Shown here: positions 7,998 to 15,821 of the stretch, one piece after another
Layout: every line of letters begins with the position of its first letter
Position numbering within the stretch: the first letter of the stretch is position 1
Assembly: GCF_017565405.1 (NCBI RefSeq)
Contig: NZ_JAGEKR010000009.1
Coordinates: 1 to 64,000, forward strand
Source: Allobranchiibius sp. CTAmp26
GTDB taxonomy: Bacteria; Actinomycetota; Actinomycetes; Actinomycetales; Dermatophilaceae
Direction: 5' to 3'
DNA length: 64,000 nucleotides
The notes under the pieces: model-generated
What the model saw: the letters and a program-made list of their open reading frames with translations, nothing else
Databases searched by the model: none
What the model was told of the DNA's origin: nothing
Program-made: the position numbers and the translations under genes

Positions 7998-8948
7998 TCA
8001 GCCCTTCTTCGCCAGGTCGGCGATGGAGACCAGGTGGTACTTCTGGGCCGTCGCCTTGGTCACCATGACCGAGTCGTTGTCCTGCGCCTGCGCCGGAGTC
8101 AACGCCACGATGGAGGAGGGCAGCGCCTTCTTCAGCGCGGCCATCACCTCGGCAGTGCTGGAGGCGCTGGTCGAGTTGTCCAGGTAGCTCGCCAGGGCGC
8201 CGTTGTACTCCGGGAACATGTTGATCGATCCGGCCTTCAGTGCCGGGTAGTACTTCTCGCGGCTGCCGATGTTGAACTTGTCGGTCACCTTGGCTCCGGC
8301 GCTCGCCAGCGCTTGGGAGTAGAGGTTGCCGAGGACGACGCTCTCCGGGAAGTTCGAGGAACCGACGCTGAGCGAGACACCGCTGGCCTTGCCCGGCATG
8401 TTGATCGGGTTCTTCGCCAGGAAGGCCTTCGCGACCGCCGCCGGGTCCTCCTTGTCGGTGATGGCCTGGGAGACCATGTCGACCAACGCCTGCTGCGACA
8501 GCTTCGCCGACACCGCGTTGAGCACCGCCTCGACTCCCGGCGTCGCCTTGCTCTTGGTCACCAGCGGAGTGATGTTCTGCGCCGCGAAGTTGTTCTTCGG
8601 ATCCTTCAGCGAGACGAACCCGTACTTCTTGATCGACGGGTCCGTGCTGAAGATGTCGGCCGCGTCGATCTGACCGTTCACCAGAGCGCCGACGGTGACG
8701 GGGCCGCCGGTGTCGGTGACGGTGTACTTGCCGAAGACAACGCCGTAGTTCTTCTTCAGCCCCGGGAGGCCGTTGGCGCGGGTCTTGAACTCGGCGGAGC
8801 CTCCCATGATGAGCTTCGAAGCGACGGTGCCGCTGCTGCCCGATGTGGCGCCGTTGCTGCTCCCGGTCTTCGAGCTGTCCTTGCCGCACGCGGCCAGGCC
8901 GAGGCCCAGCCCGACCACTACGACGATGCTGATGCTGCGTCTGATCAT
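7998..8948 (-). CDS. Betaine-type ABC importer binding lipoprotein 1, circularly permuted
   Basis: A 316-residue extracytoplasmic substrate-binding lipoprotein. The signal peptide ends in LAAC with lipid-modified Cys21, followed by a Ser/Gly/Thr linker to about residue 42. Residues 44-181 (KLIMGGSAEF, DGQ/ADIFSTDP, PVTVGALVNGQ, LNAVSAKL, DKEDPAAVA) match what is normally the second half of OpuCC/actinobacterial ProX proteins. Residues 190-316 (SVGSSNFPES, NIGSREKYYPALKAG, MFPEYNGAL, ending SIADLAKKG) match the normal first half. The order is therefore permuted. Signal peptide and stop are both in place, so this is not an assembly break. Last gene of the importer operon, 2 nt after its paralogue. 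The family binds quaternary ammonium compounds. Confidence 0.93.
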   Translation of the reverse strand: MIRRSISIVVVVGLGLGLAACGKDSSKTGSSNGATSGSSGTVASKLIMGGSAEFKTRANGLPGLKKNYGVVFGKYTVTDTGGPVTVGALVNGQIDAADIFSTDPSIKKYGFVSLKDPKNNFAAQNITPLVTKSKATPGVEAVLNAVSAKLSQQALVDMVSQAITDKEDPAAVAKAFLAKNPINMPGKASGVSLSVGSSNFPESVVLGNLYSQALASAGAKVTDKFNIGSREKYYPALKAGSINMFPEYNGALASYLDNSTSASSTAEVMAALKKALPSSIVALTPAQAQDNDSVMVTKATAQKYHLVSIADLAKKG

Positions 8949-8950
8949 GG

Positions 8951-9907
8951 TCAGCCCTTCTTCGCAAGGTCCGCGATGGACACGAGCTTGTACTTGTCGG
9001 CGGTGGCCTTGGTCACCACGATCGCGTCGCTGTCCTGGGCCTCGGCGGGCTTGAGCGCGACGATGCTCGAGGGCAGGGCCTTGGCCAGGGCGGTGTCGAC
9101 GGCGGCCGTGCTCGCCTCGGTGGCCCCCTGCTGCAGATAGCTGAGCACGGCGCCGTTGTACTCCGGGAAGACGTTGATCGACCCGGACTTGAGTGCCGGG
9201 AAGTACTTCTCGCGGCTGCCGATGTTCAGCTTCGTCGACACCTTGGCGCCCGCGCTCTTCAGCGCTTCCGCGTAGATCTCGGCGAGCACGACGTTCTCCG
9301 GGAAGTTGGCGGAGCCCACGGTGAGCGAGGCGCCGCTCGCCTTGCCCGACATATTGACCGGGTGCGCGGACAGGAAGCTCTTGGCGACGGCATCGGGGTC
9401 CTTCTTGTCCGTGACCGCCTGGGTGACCAGGTCACGCAGGGCCGCGGTGGACAGGCTGGCGGAGATCGCGTTCAGCACCGCCTGCACCCCGGGAGTCGCC
9501 TTGGACTTGCTCACGAGCGGGACGATGTTCTGCGCCGCGAAGTTGTGCTTGGGGTCGGTGAGCACCACGAAGTTGTTCGCCTTGATCGACGGGTCGGTCG
9601 TGAAGATGTCGGCCGCGTCGACCTGGCCGTTCTTCAGCGCGCCGATGGTCACCGGGCCACCGGTGTCGGTGACGGTGTACTTCCCGAAGGCGACGCCGTA
9701 GTTCTTCTTCAGCCCGGGGAGCCCGTCGGCCCGGGTCTGGAACTCGGCCGGACCGCCCATGATCAGCTTCGAGGCGATGGTGCCTGCCGCAGCACTGCCG
9801 CTGGCGCTGCCGCTACCAGTGCCGGTTTTCGAGCTGTCCTTGCCGCACGCGGCGAGGCCGAGGCCGAGGCCGGCGACCGCGACGATGCTGATGGTGCGCT
9901 TGATCAT
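8951..9907 (-). CDS. Betaine-type ABC importer binding lipoprotein 2, circularly permuted
   Basis: A 318-residue paralogue of the next gene with the same permuted layout: signal peptide with lipobox LAAC (Cys21), normal C-half segment first (KLIMGGPAEFQTR, ADIFTTDPSIKANNF, EDPKH-like DPKHNFAAQN), then the normal N-half (TVGSANFPEN, LNIGSREKYFPALKSG, VFPEYNGAVL, SIADLAKKG at the end). ATG 9907 has an AGGAG ribosome site. The two proteins are similar along their whole length, so they arose by tandem duplication after the permutation. Two binding proteins for one permease pair suggest two related ligands or affinities (inference). Confidence 0.93.
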   Translation of the reverse strand: MIKRTISIVAVAGLGLGLAACGKDSSKTGTGSGSASGSAAAGTIASKLIMGGPAEFQTRADGLPGLKKNYGVAFGKYTVTDTGGPVTIGALKNGQVDAADIFTTDPSIKANNFVVLTDPKHNFAAQNIVPLVSKSKATPGVQAVLNAISASLSTAALRDLVTQAVTDKKDPDAVAKSFLSAHPVNMSGKASGASLTVGSANFPENVVLAEIYAEALKSAGAKVSTKLNIGSREKYFPALKSGSINVFPEYNGAVLSYLQQGATEASTAAVDTALAKALPSSIVALKPAEAQDSDAIVVTKATADKYKLVSIADLAKKG

Positions 9908-9976
9908 CTGTGCTCCTGTGGTGAAGTGCTTGCTGGTGAATTGATCTGTATCTCGACGGTGCCGGTCCGTGGACCC

Positions 9977-10756
9977 TCAGACAGTTACCCCCGCCTCGTC
10001 GACGGCGGCCACCCGGGAGTCGGCCTCGCCCGCGGCACCGCGGCGCCGGTCCGCGCGCTTGGAGAACCGTCCGCTCACCCCGGGCGAGACGAGGATGCGC
10101 TGGATGGCTGCCAGGAGCAGGTCGACCAGCAGGGCGAGCAGGGCGACGAGGACGCCACCGCCGATCATCTGCGGGAAGTCGCGCTGGGCGAGACCGTCGT
10201 AGATGAACCGGCCGAGTCCGCCGAGCGGCACGAAGGACGCGATGGTGGCCGTGGCGATGAGCTGGAGCGCGGCGGAGCGCACCCCGGAGATGACCAGGGG
10301 CAGGGAGTTGGGAAGTTCCACCTTGAGCAGCACCTGACCGCCCTTCATCCCCATCCCGTAGGCCGCGTCCCGCACGGCGGGATCGACGTTCTCCACACCC
10401 GCGTAGGTGCCGGCGAGGATGGGCGGGACTGCGAGCAGCATGAGGACGATCTCGGTCGGAATGATGAATCCCGCCTGGGTGCGGCCGTGGAAGTGCGGCG
10501 AGATGATCACCACCAGCAGGATCAGCAGTCCGATGCTCGGGATCGAGCGGATGGCGTTGGCGAGGGAGACGGCCGAACCGCCCCTGCCCGTGTGGCCGAT
10601 GAGCAGGCCCAACGGGACGGCGATCAACATCGCGATGAGCAGCGCGATGCCGACGTAGGAGATGTGCCGTTCCAGCTGGGTGACGATGCCGTCGGTCGTC
10701 CCCGTTCCGCGCCAGTGCGACGGATCGTTGAGCCAGGTGATGACGTTGCCGATCAT
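9977..10756 (-). CDS. Betaine-type ABC importer permease 2
   Basis: Inner-membrane subunit of the OpuCB/OpuCD (ProW) type, 259 residues from ATG 10756, whose ATGA overlaps the stop of the preceding permease; an ATG 21 nt further upstream is possible. Five or six hydrophobic segments are visible (for example YVGIALLIAMLIAVPLGLLI, GLLILLVVIIS, EIVLMLLAVPPILAGTYAG). The cytoplasmic EAA loop reads VRDAAYGMGMKGGQVLLKVE. The C-terminal 30 residues are charged and cytoplasmic. A 69-nt gap separates it from the first binding protein. Confidence 0.93.
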   Translation of the reverse strand: MIGNVITWLNDPSHWRGTGTTDGIVTQLERHISYVGIALLIAMLIAVPLGLLIGHTGRGGSAVSLANAIRSIPSIGLLILLVVIISPHFHGRTQAGFIIPTEIVLMLLAVPPILAGTYAGVENVDPAVRDAAYGMGMKGGQVLLKVELPNSLPLVISGVRSAALQLIATATIASFVPLGGLGRFIYDGLAQRDFPQMIGGGVLVALLALLVDLLLAAIQRILVSPGVSGRFSKRADRRRGAAGEADSRVAAVDEAGVTV

Positions 10757-11454
10757 CCTCGGGCCGCCCGTCGCCATGGCGTGAGCCCTCGGCCGGCCAG
10801 GATCACCAGTGCATCCAGCGCCAGCGCGAGGATCACGCAGAGGACCAGGCCCAGCACGATGGGCGGGTAGTACGGACTCGTGCCGGAGGACAACTGGTAG
10901 CCCGTCGTGAAGAGGTTGCCGAGGTTCTGGAAGCCGATGGTGCCGGCGATCGCCACAATGCTGACGTTGGACACGACGGCCACCCGCAGGCCGGCGGTGA
11001 TCACGGGCACGGCGATCGGCAGGTCGACCTTGAGGAGGCGGGCCAGCGGGGTGAAGCCGATAGCGGTGGCCGCCTGGCGGGTGTCCTCACTGACCGAGCC
11101 GAGCCCGTCGGCGACGACCCGCACCAGCAGCGCCACCGAATACACCGTGAGGGCGATCGGCACCTGCAGTTCCGAGAGCTGGTCGAGATGCAGCAGCGGC
11201 GGAATCAGCACGAAGAGTGCGATCGACGGGATGGTGTAGAGCAGCCCGGAGACGGTCATGATCGGCGGGTAGCTCCACGAGAACCGGTTCGAGAGCCACC
11301 CGAGCGGCAGCGCGATGACCAGGCCCAGGACGACCGGTACGACCGAAAGCCACGTGTGGGACCAGAGCAGCTGCAGGTCCGCGCTGCGGTGGTCCATGAA
11401 GTAGCTCCAGAAGCTGAGCGGCGAGGAGCTCACCTCATTCGCGAAGCCGCTCAT
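10753..11454 (-). CDS. Betaine-type ABC importer permease 1
   Basis: A 233-residue permease subunit of the same family. Membrane segments include WLSVVPVVLGLVIALPLGWL, LLYTIPSIALFVLIPPLL and the last segment IVLGLVLCVILALALDALVIL. The EAA-like loop is TRQAATAIGFTPLARLLKVD. It starts with an ATGA overlap on the ATPase gene and ends with another on permease 2. Together the two permeases probably form a heterodimer served by the single ATPase upstream. Confidence 0.93.
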   Translation of the reverse strand: MSGFANEVSSSPLSFWSYFMDHRSADLQLLWSHTWLSVVPVVLGLVIALPLGWLSNRFSWSYPPIMTVSGLLYTIPSIALFVLIPPLLHLDQLSELQVPIALTVYSVALLVRVVADGLGSVSEDTRQAATAIGFTPLARLLKVDLPIAVPVITAGLRVAVVSNVSIVAIAGTIGFQNLGNLFTTGYQLSSGTSPYYPPIVLGLVLCVILALALDALVILAGRGLTPWRRAARG

Positions 11455-12632
11455 GCCGGACCCTTCTGCAGGACGGCCGCGGTGGCGCCGGATGTGCCCT
11501 GGGTGCCGGTGCCGGTGCCGGTGTCGCCATCGGCACCTGCCGGGCCGGGCTCGCTCTTGATGAGCTGCACGACCTCGTCGAGCTGGGCACTGCCGAGCAG
11601 TCGGTGGTTCTCATCGACCACCACGCCCCGACCGGACGGCGAGGACAGACAGGCGTCCAGCGCCGCGCGCAGCGATCCACCCTGTGTCGCCAGCGTCCCG
11701 CCTCGGTAGAGCAACTCCTCGGTGACCTCGCGTCCGGCGGTCTGCTCGACGTTGATCCAGCCCTGCGGGTGCGCCTCCCCGTCGACCGCGAGCAGCCACT
11801 CGGCCGCCTCGGACGCTGCCGGGGCCGTCTCGCCCATCCGCACGGTGGGTTCCTCGTGGTGCGGCAGCTCGTGCCCCTCGCTGAATCCCAGGGCGCGGTA
11901 GCCGCGGTCGCGCCCGACGAACCCGGCGACGAACGCGTCGGCGGGTCGGGCGAGCAGGTCGGCCGGCGTCGCGAGTTGCGCCAGATGCCCACCGACCCGC
12001 AGGACGGCGATCCGGTCGCCGAGCTTGATGGCCTCGTCGATGTCGTGCGTGACGAAGACGATGGTCTTGCCCAGGTCGTCCTGCAGGCGCAGGAACTCGT
12101 CCTGCAACTGCTCGCGCACCACCGGGTCGACGGCCGAGAACGGCTCGTCCATCAGCATCACCGGCGGATCGGCCGCGAGTGCGCGGGCGACTCCGACGCG
12201 CTGCTGCTGTCCGCCGGACAGCTGTGCGGGGTAGCGCTTGGCGAAGCCGCGGTCCAGGCCGACCCGCTCCAGCAGGTCCATGGCGTCGCTACGCGCCTTC
12301 TTCCTGTCGGTGCCGAGCAGCAGCGGCACGGTCGCGACGTTGTCGACGATCGTGCGATGGGGGAAGAGACCGGCATGCTGGATGACGTACCCGATCCGGC
12401 GCCGCAACTCGTGGGTGGCGATCGTGGAGGTGTCGCGGTCGTCCAACCAGATGGAGCCCTGGGTGGGCTCGATCATCCGGTTGATCATCCGCAGGCTGGT
12501 GGTCTTGCCGCAGCCCGACGGGCCGACGAAGACGGTGATCTTGCCGGTCTCGGCGGTCAGGTCGAGAGAGTCCACGGCGACGGTCCCGTCGGGATATCGC
12601 TTGGTGACGTTGTCGAAGCGGATCATGCGCAA
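11451..12632 (-). CDS. Betaine-type ABC importer ATPase with CBS-like C-terminus
   Basis: A 393-residue ATP-binding subunit of the OpuCA/ProV type. The Walker A is GPSGCGKTT (about residues 37-45), the ABC signature LSGGQQQRVGVARAL, the Walker B MLMDEPFSAVDP and the switch His is in VFVTHDIDEA. Residues about 270-365 follow the nucleotide domain and resemble a CBS module (SLRAALDACLS, GRGVVVDENHRLLGSAQLDEV), which in OpuA senses ionic strength or nucleotides. The last 25 residues are a Gly/Thr-rich tail. It follows the IclR regulator by 6 nt, so the regulator and importer form one operon. Confidence 0.95.
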   Translation of the reverse strand: MRMIRFDNVTKRYPDGTVAVDSLDLTAETGKITVFVGPSGCGKTTSLRMINRMIEPTQGSIWLDDRDTSTIATHELRRRIGYVIQHAGLFPHRTIVDNVATVPLLLGTDRKKARSDAMDLLERVGLDRGFAKRYPAQLSGGQQQRVGVARALAADPPVMLMDEPFSAVDPVVREQLQDEFLRLQDDLGKTIVFVTHDIDEAIKLGDRIAVLRVGGHLAQLATPADLLARPADAFVAGFVGRDRGYRALGFSEGHELPHHEEPTVRMGETAPAASEAAEWLLAVDGEAHPQGWINVEQTAGREVTEELLYRGGTLATQGGSLRAALDACLSSPSGRGVVVDENHRLLGSAQLDEVVQLIKSEPGPAGADGDTGTGTGTQGTSGATAAVLQKGPA

Positions 12633-12638
12633 TCTCTC

Positions 12639-13331
12639 CTAGGTGCCGAGCTGGACTTCGAGACGGTGCGCTGCTTCTGCAATCACAGCACCGCAGTGTG
12701 ACAACGCGCTGTCGGTCAACCGGTAGGACGGACCGAGGATGGTGACGGCCGCGACGATCCTGTCCTGCGACCGGACCGGGGAGGACACCGCCGTGATGTC
12801 GGGCTCCAGCTGTCCGCGGGTGGCGAGGTAGCCCTCCGGCGTCGATTCGCCGGCGAGCGCGGCGCGGACGGCGTACGCGTCCAGCCCCACCTCCCGGCCG
12901 ATCCACGAGCTGTGCCGAATGGGCCAGGTGCCCTCGTGCGCCGCGGCGTAGACCGCTGTCCTTCCGGGGCCGGGCAGCGCGAGGTAGGCGGATTCGCCGG
13001 TCGCGTCGACGACGCCCGCGAGCGCCGGACGGCTCAGCGCGACGAGGCGGTGGCTGCTGAGGGCACGCGTCCCGATCTGCACCATCCGGGGTCCCGCGCC
13101 GAAGCTTCCATCGGGGTCGCGAGTGACGAAGCCGGAGTTCTCGAGGGTGCGCAGGAGCCGCAGGGCGGTGCTGGCGGGCAGTGCCGTGCGTCGGGCGCAC
13201 TCGGTGAGGGTCAGGGACGGCTCGCCGCACACCTCCGACAACAGCGCCATCGCTCGATCGACGGCGCGCGTCGATGACGCGGGCGCCACGGAGGCGGTCC
13301 GGCCGGCAGGGGACAACAGTTTCCATTCCAT
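12639..13331 (-). CDS. IclR-family transcriptional regulator
   Basis: A 230-residue IclR regulator. Residues about 20-80 are the winged helix (AMALLSEVCGEPSLTLTECA, LPASTALRLLRTLENSGFV); residues 90-230 are the effector domain. The effector domain is shortened and lacks the usual central Cys-containing loop. First gene of the importer operon and divergent from the lyase gene over 104 nt, so it most likely controls both. IclR proteins usually govern catabolic genes for one small-molecule substrate, which supports a single pathway for importer and lyase. Confidence 0.92.
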   Translation of the reverse strand: MEWKLLSPAGRTASVAPASSTRAVDRAMALLSEVCGEPSLTLTECARRTALPASTALRLLRTLENSGFVTRDPDGSFGAGPRMVQIGTRALSSHRLVALSRPALAGVVDATGESAYLALPGPGRTAVYAAAHEGTWPIRHSSWIGREVGLDAYAVRAALAGESTPEGYLATRGQLEPDITAVSSPVRSQDRIVAAVTILGPSYRLTDSALSHCGAVIAEAAHRLEVQLGT

Positions 13332-13435
13332 AGCAGCGCGTTTTCGTTAGGCGGTAGCCTGACACCTTTTCTTCCCGTGTGGGAGACCCTGCCGGACGCG
13401 CCGCCCGGCGGGGGACGGTGCGAGAGGCTGTGGGC

Positions 13436-14839
13436 GTGGAACTGACCTCTGCAGGGTTGCGCATCGGTGACATCGTGCGCATCGCGATGGATCACGAATC
13501 GTTTACTGTCACAAGAGAAGTCGGCGACCGAGTGGCCGCCGGTGCGGCCCTCGCAGAGCGGCTGGCCGCCCAGCGCCCGGTCTACGGCCGCTCGACCGGG
13601 GTCGGTGCCAACAGGTCCGTCCCTGTCCAGGATCCGGACGGCCAGCTGGCCCGGGTGCTGCGCTCGCACGCCACCTCGCTCGGCCCGCCCCGCGCCGCGG
13701 TGCGTGTGCGGGCGATGGTCGCCGTGCGGATCGGGCAGCTGGCGGCCGGTGGCAGCGGCCTCAGCCGGGTCGCGTTCGACGCCCTGCTGGACATGCTGAA
13801 CGCGGACACCCTTCCTGCCGTGCTCGAGCGCGGCAGCATCGGTACCGGTGATCTGAGCGCCCTGGCCACGGTGGGTTTGTCGTTGCTGGACCACCCCGCG
13901 GGCCCCCGGGTCCGACCGGGCGACGCGCTCGCTCTGATCTCCAGCAACGCCGCGGCGATCGGGGACGCTGCGCTCGCGATCCACCGGCTCGAGATGCTCG
14001 CTCGAGCGGCGGTGCCGATCGCCTCACTCACCCTGCGGGCGGTGCACGGCAACGTCGAGCCGTTCGGGCCGGCCGTCGAACGGGCCACCCCGTTCCCGGG
14101 CGCCCGGCGGGTCTGCATCGCCATGCGGCAGGTGCTGGACGACGACGGGTACGCGGATCCGCCGGCCCGGATCCAGGACCCGTTCGGACTGCGGGCGATG
14201 CCACAGGGCCACGGCGCGTTGCTGGACGCGCTCGACCGTGCCGCCCACGTCGTCCAGGCGATGGCGAACGCGCCGAGCGAGAACCCGGTCTTCGACGAGC
14301 ACACCGGGGTCACCCATCACGGAGCGTTCCACGCCGCGTACCTCGCGCAGGCGCTCGAGGGCCTGCTCGGTGCGCTGGTGCAGGCGGCCCAGCTGGGGCT
14401 CGGTCGGACGACGATCCTGGCGAGCCCCGGGCTCACCGGGGCCACGGCGTTCCTCGCCGACGGCACGCCCGGCGCGTCGGGCACGATGCTGGTGGAGTTG
14501 GTCGCGGCGTCGGCGCTCGCGCGGTTGCGCTCGTTCGCCGCTGCGGCAGCCGGCACTGGCACGGTCACCCTGTCGCGCGGGCTGGAGGACGACGCGAGCT
14601 TCGCCTCCGTCGTGGCGGTCGACGCGCTCGCCGCCGGGGACGCCTACCAGGACCTGCTCGCCGCCGAGCTGCTCACCGCCGCTCGCGCGCTCACCCTCAC
14701 CGATCGGCTGCCGCCCTGGTCGCAGCTCCTGTCGATGCGGCCCGGTCTCGCTCAGCCGGAGGACCGTGACCTGACGGCGGATCTGCAGGCGGCGAGCCGT
14801 GTGGTGCCCGACCTGGTGCACCGCCTACGGAGCCGCTGA
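13436..14839 (+). CDS. HAL/PAL-superfamily lyase lacking the canonical MIO tripeptide
   Basis: A 467-residue aromatic amino acid lyase-family enzyme from GTG 13436, which has GAGAGG 8 nt upstream; GTG starts at 13379, 13418 and 13430 are alternatives. Several HAL active-site positions are visible: Tyr50 in VYGRSTGVGANR, Asn171 in ISSNAAAIGD, Arg in QDPFGLRAMPQGHGALLDAL, and Glu in LSRGLEDDASF. However, the Ala-Ser-Gly that cyclises to MIO (GSVGASGDL in HAL) is replaced by a shorter GSIGTGDL, giving Gly-Thr-Gly at residues 136-138. The enzyme may therefore use another chemistry, as reported for ergothionase in this superfamily. Divergent from the IclR-importer operon. Histidine or phenylalanine ammonia-lyase activity is not supported. 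Confidence 0.88.
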   Translation: MELTSAGLRIGDIVRIAMDHESFTVTREVGDRVAAGAALAERLAAQRPVYGRSTGVGANRSVPVQDPDGQLARVLRSHATSLGPPRAAVRVRAMVAVRIGQLAAGGSGLSRVAFDALLDMLNADTLPAVLERGSIGTGDLSALATVGLSLLDHPAGPRVRPGDALALISSNAAAIGDAALAIHRLEMLARAAVPIASLTLRAVHGNVEPFGPAVERATPFPGARRVCIAMRQVLDDDGYADPPARIQDPFGLRAMPQGHGALLDALDRAAHVVQAMANAPSENPVFDEHTGVTHHGAFHAAYLAQALEGLLGALVQAAQLGLGRTTILASPGLTGATAFLADGTPGASGTMLVELVAASALARLRSFAAAAAGTGTVTLSRGLEDDASFASVVAVDALAAGDAYQDLLAAELLTAARALTLTDRLPPWSQLLSMRPGLAQPEDRDLTADLQAASRVVPDLVHRLRSR

Positions 14840-14840
14840 G

Positions 14841-15764
14841 TCAGGGGGCCGCGACGCCGAGGAGCCGCGCGGGATTGTCGTGACAGAACGCGCGCCGCTC
14901 GGCGTCGGTCAGCCGCGGGTCGGCGATCCGATCGAACGGCTCGGCGTACGGGCGGTCACTGCCCAGGACGATGGCACGTGGGCCGAGGGCCGCCCGGAGC
15001 GCATCCACGCCGAGTCGCCCGTAGGACGAGGTGTCCACGAAGAGATCGTCGTCGGCGCGGGCGGTGGCCCGGGCGCGCACCGCGAACCGCTCGATGGACA
15101 GCGGCGCGAGGCCCGCTCCGGCGACGAAGCAGATGCGCAGATCCGGCAGGAGCACGCGGCCGACCGCCTGCCATGCCCACCAGGCGGCCTGCTGCGCGGC
15201 CGGATACTGCACCACCGCGGGCCACCAACGCGGGCAGTCGGTTTCGGGCAGCGCCTGCACCGGGCCGGGATGCACGAGCACGGGGCGCCCGGCGAGCTCG
15301 GCGCGGCGCAGCAGTGGCGCCAGAGCCTCCAGGGCGGCGGGAGTGTCCATCGAGTGGGCGCCTACCTGCAGCCCCGCGATCCGCCTCATGCCGAGCAACC
15401 GGTCCACCTCGGCCAGGTCCGGCGCGTGGGTCGGGGCGGCGGCCCACCCGAGGAACGGGGCGCCGAGCTCCACGACCCCGGTGTGCCAGGCGCTGAGCAG
15501 GGGAGCGGCCTCGTCCGGGGGCAGCGCCTCCACACCGAGCGGGGTGGACATCGACAGCGCCACGACGGCGCGGTCGGAATCGGCCGCGCGCCGCACCTCG
15601 ACGTCGTGTGCCGCGGGGTCGACCTCGTACGGCGCTTCGTACGACGTGTGCAACGTCCAGCCGCGCAGCATCGGCGCAGTGGAACGACGGCGCAGCTGCT
15701 CGATAAACTCCGGCGGCCACAGGTGCTGGTGGACGTCGATGCCCCCGGTGGGCCGTTGCGTCAT
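14841..15764 (-). CDS. Amidohydrolase-2 family metal-dependent hydrolase
   Basis: A 307-residue TIM-barrel hydrolase. The metal-binding HxH of the family is at the N-terminus (GGIDVHQHLWP); further candidate ligands are in LVHPGP and the Asp of VLGSDRPYAEPFDRI. ATG 15764 is the start that puts HxH at the N-terminus; the much longer open frame upstream overlaps the MFS gene and is discarded. Family members hydrolyse or decarboxylate ring carboxylates. It is convergent with the lyase, one base between the stops, so a role on the lyase product is possible but not shown. Confidence 0.86.
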   Translation of the reverse strand: MTQRPTGGIDVHQHLWPPEFIEQLRRRSTAPMLRGWTLHTSYEAPYEVDPAAHDVEVRRAADSDRAVVALSMSTPLGVEALPPDEAAPLLSAWHTGVVELGAPFLGWAAAPTHAPDLAEVDRLLGMRRIAGLQVGAHSMDTPAALEALAPLLRRAELAGRPVLVHPGPVQALPETDCPRWWPAVVQYPAAQQAAWWAWQAVGRVLLPDLRICFVAGAGLAPLSIERFAVRARATARADDDLFVDTSSYGRLGVDALRAALGPRAIVLGSDRPYAEPFDRIADPRLTDAERRAFCHDNPARLLGVAAP

Positions 15765-15821
15765 GAGGACATCCTGCAGGTGGTGGCGAGCGATTTCGGC
15801 TGCGCCCTCGGGAGGAGCACC

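Noticed and set aside
14799-15821. Open frame joining the 3' end of the lyase gene to the MFS gene
   Set aside because: The region is antisense to the amidohydrolase, and a perfect ribosome site at 15811 marks the true MFS start.
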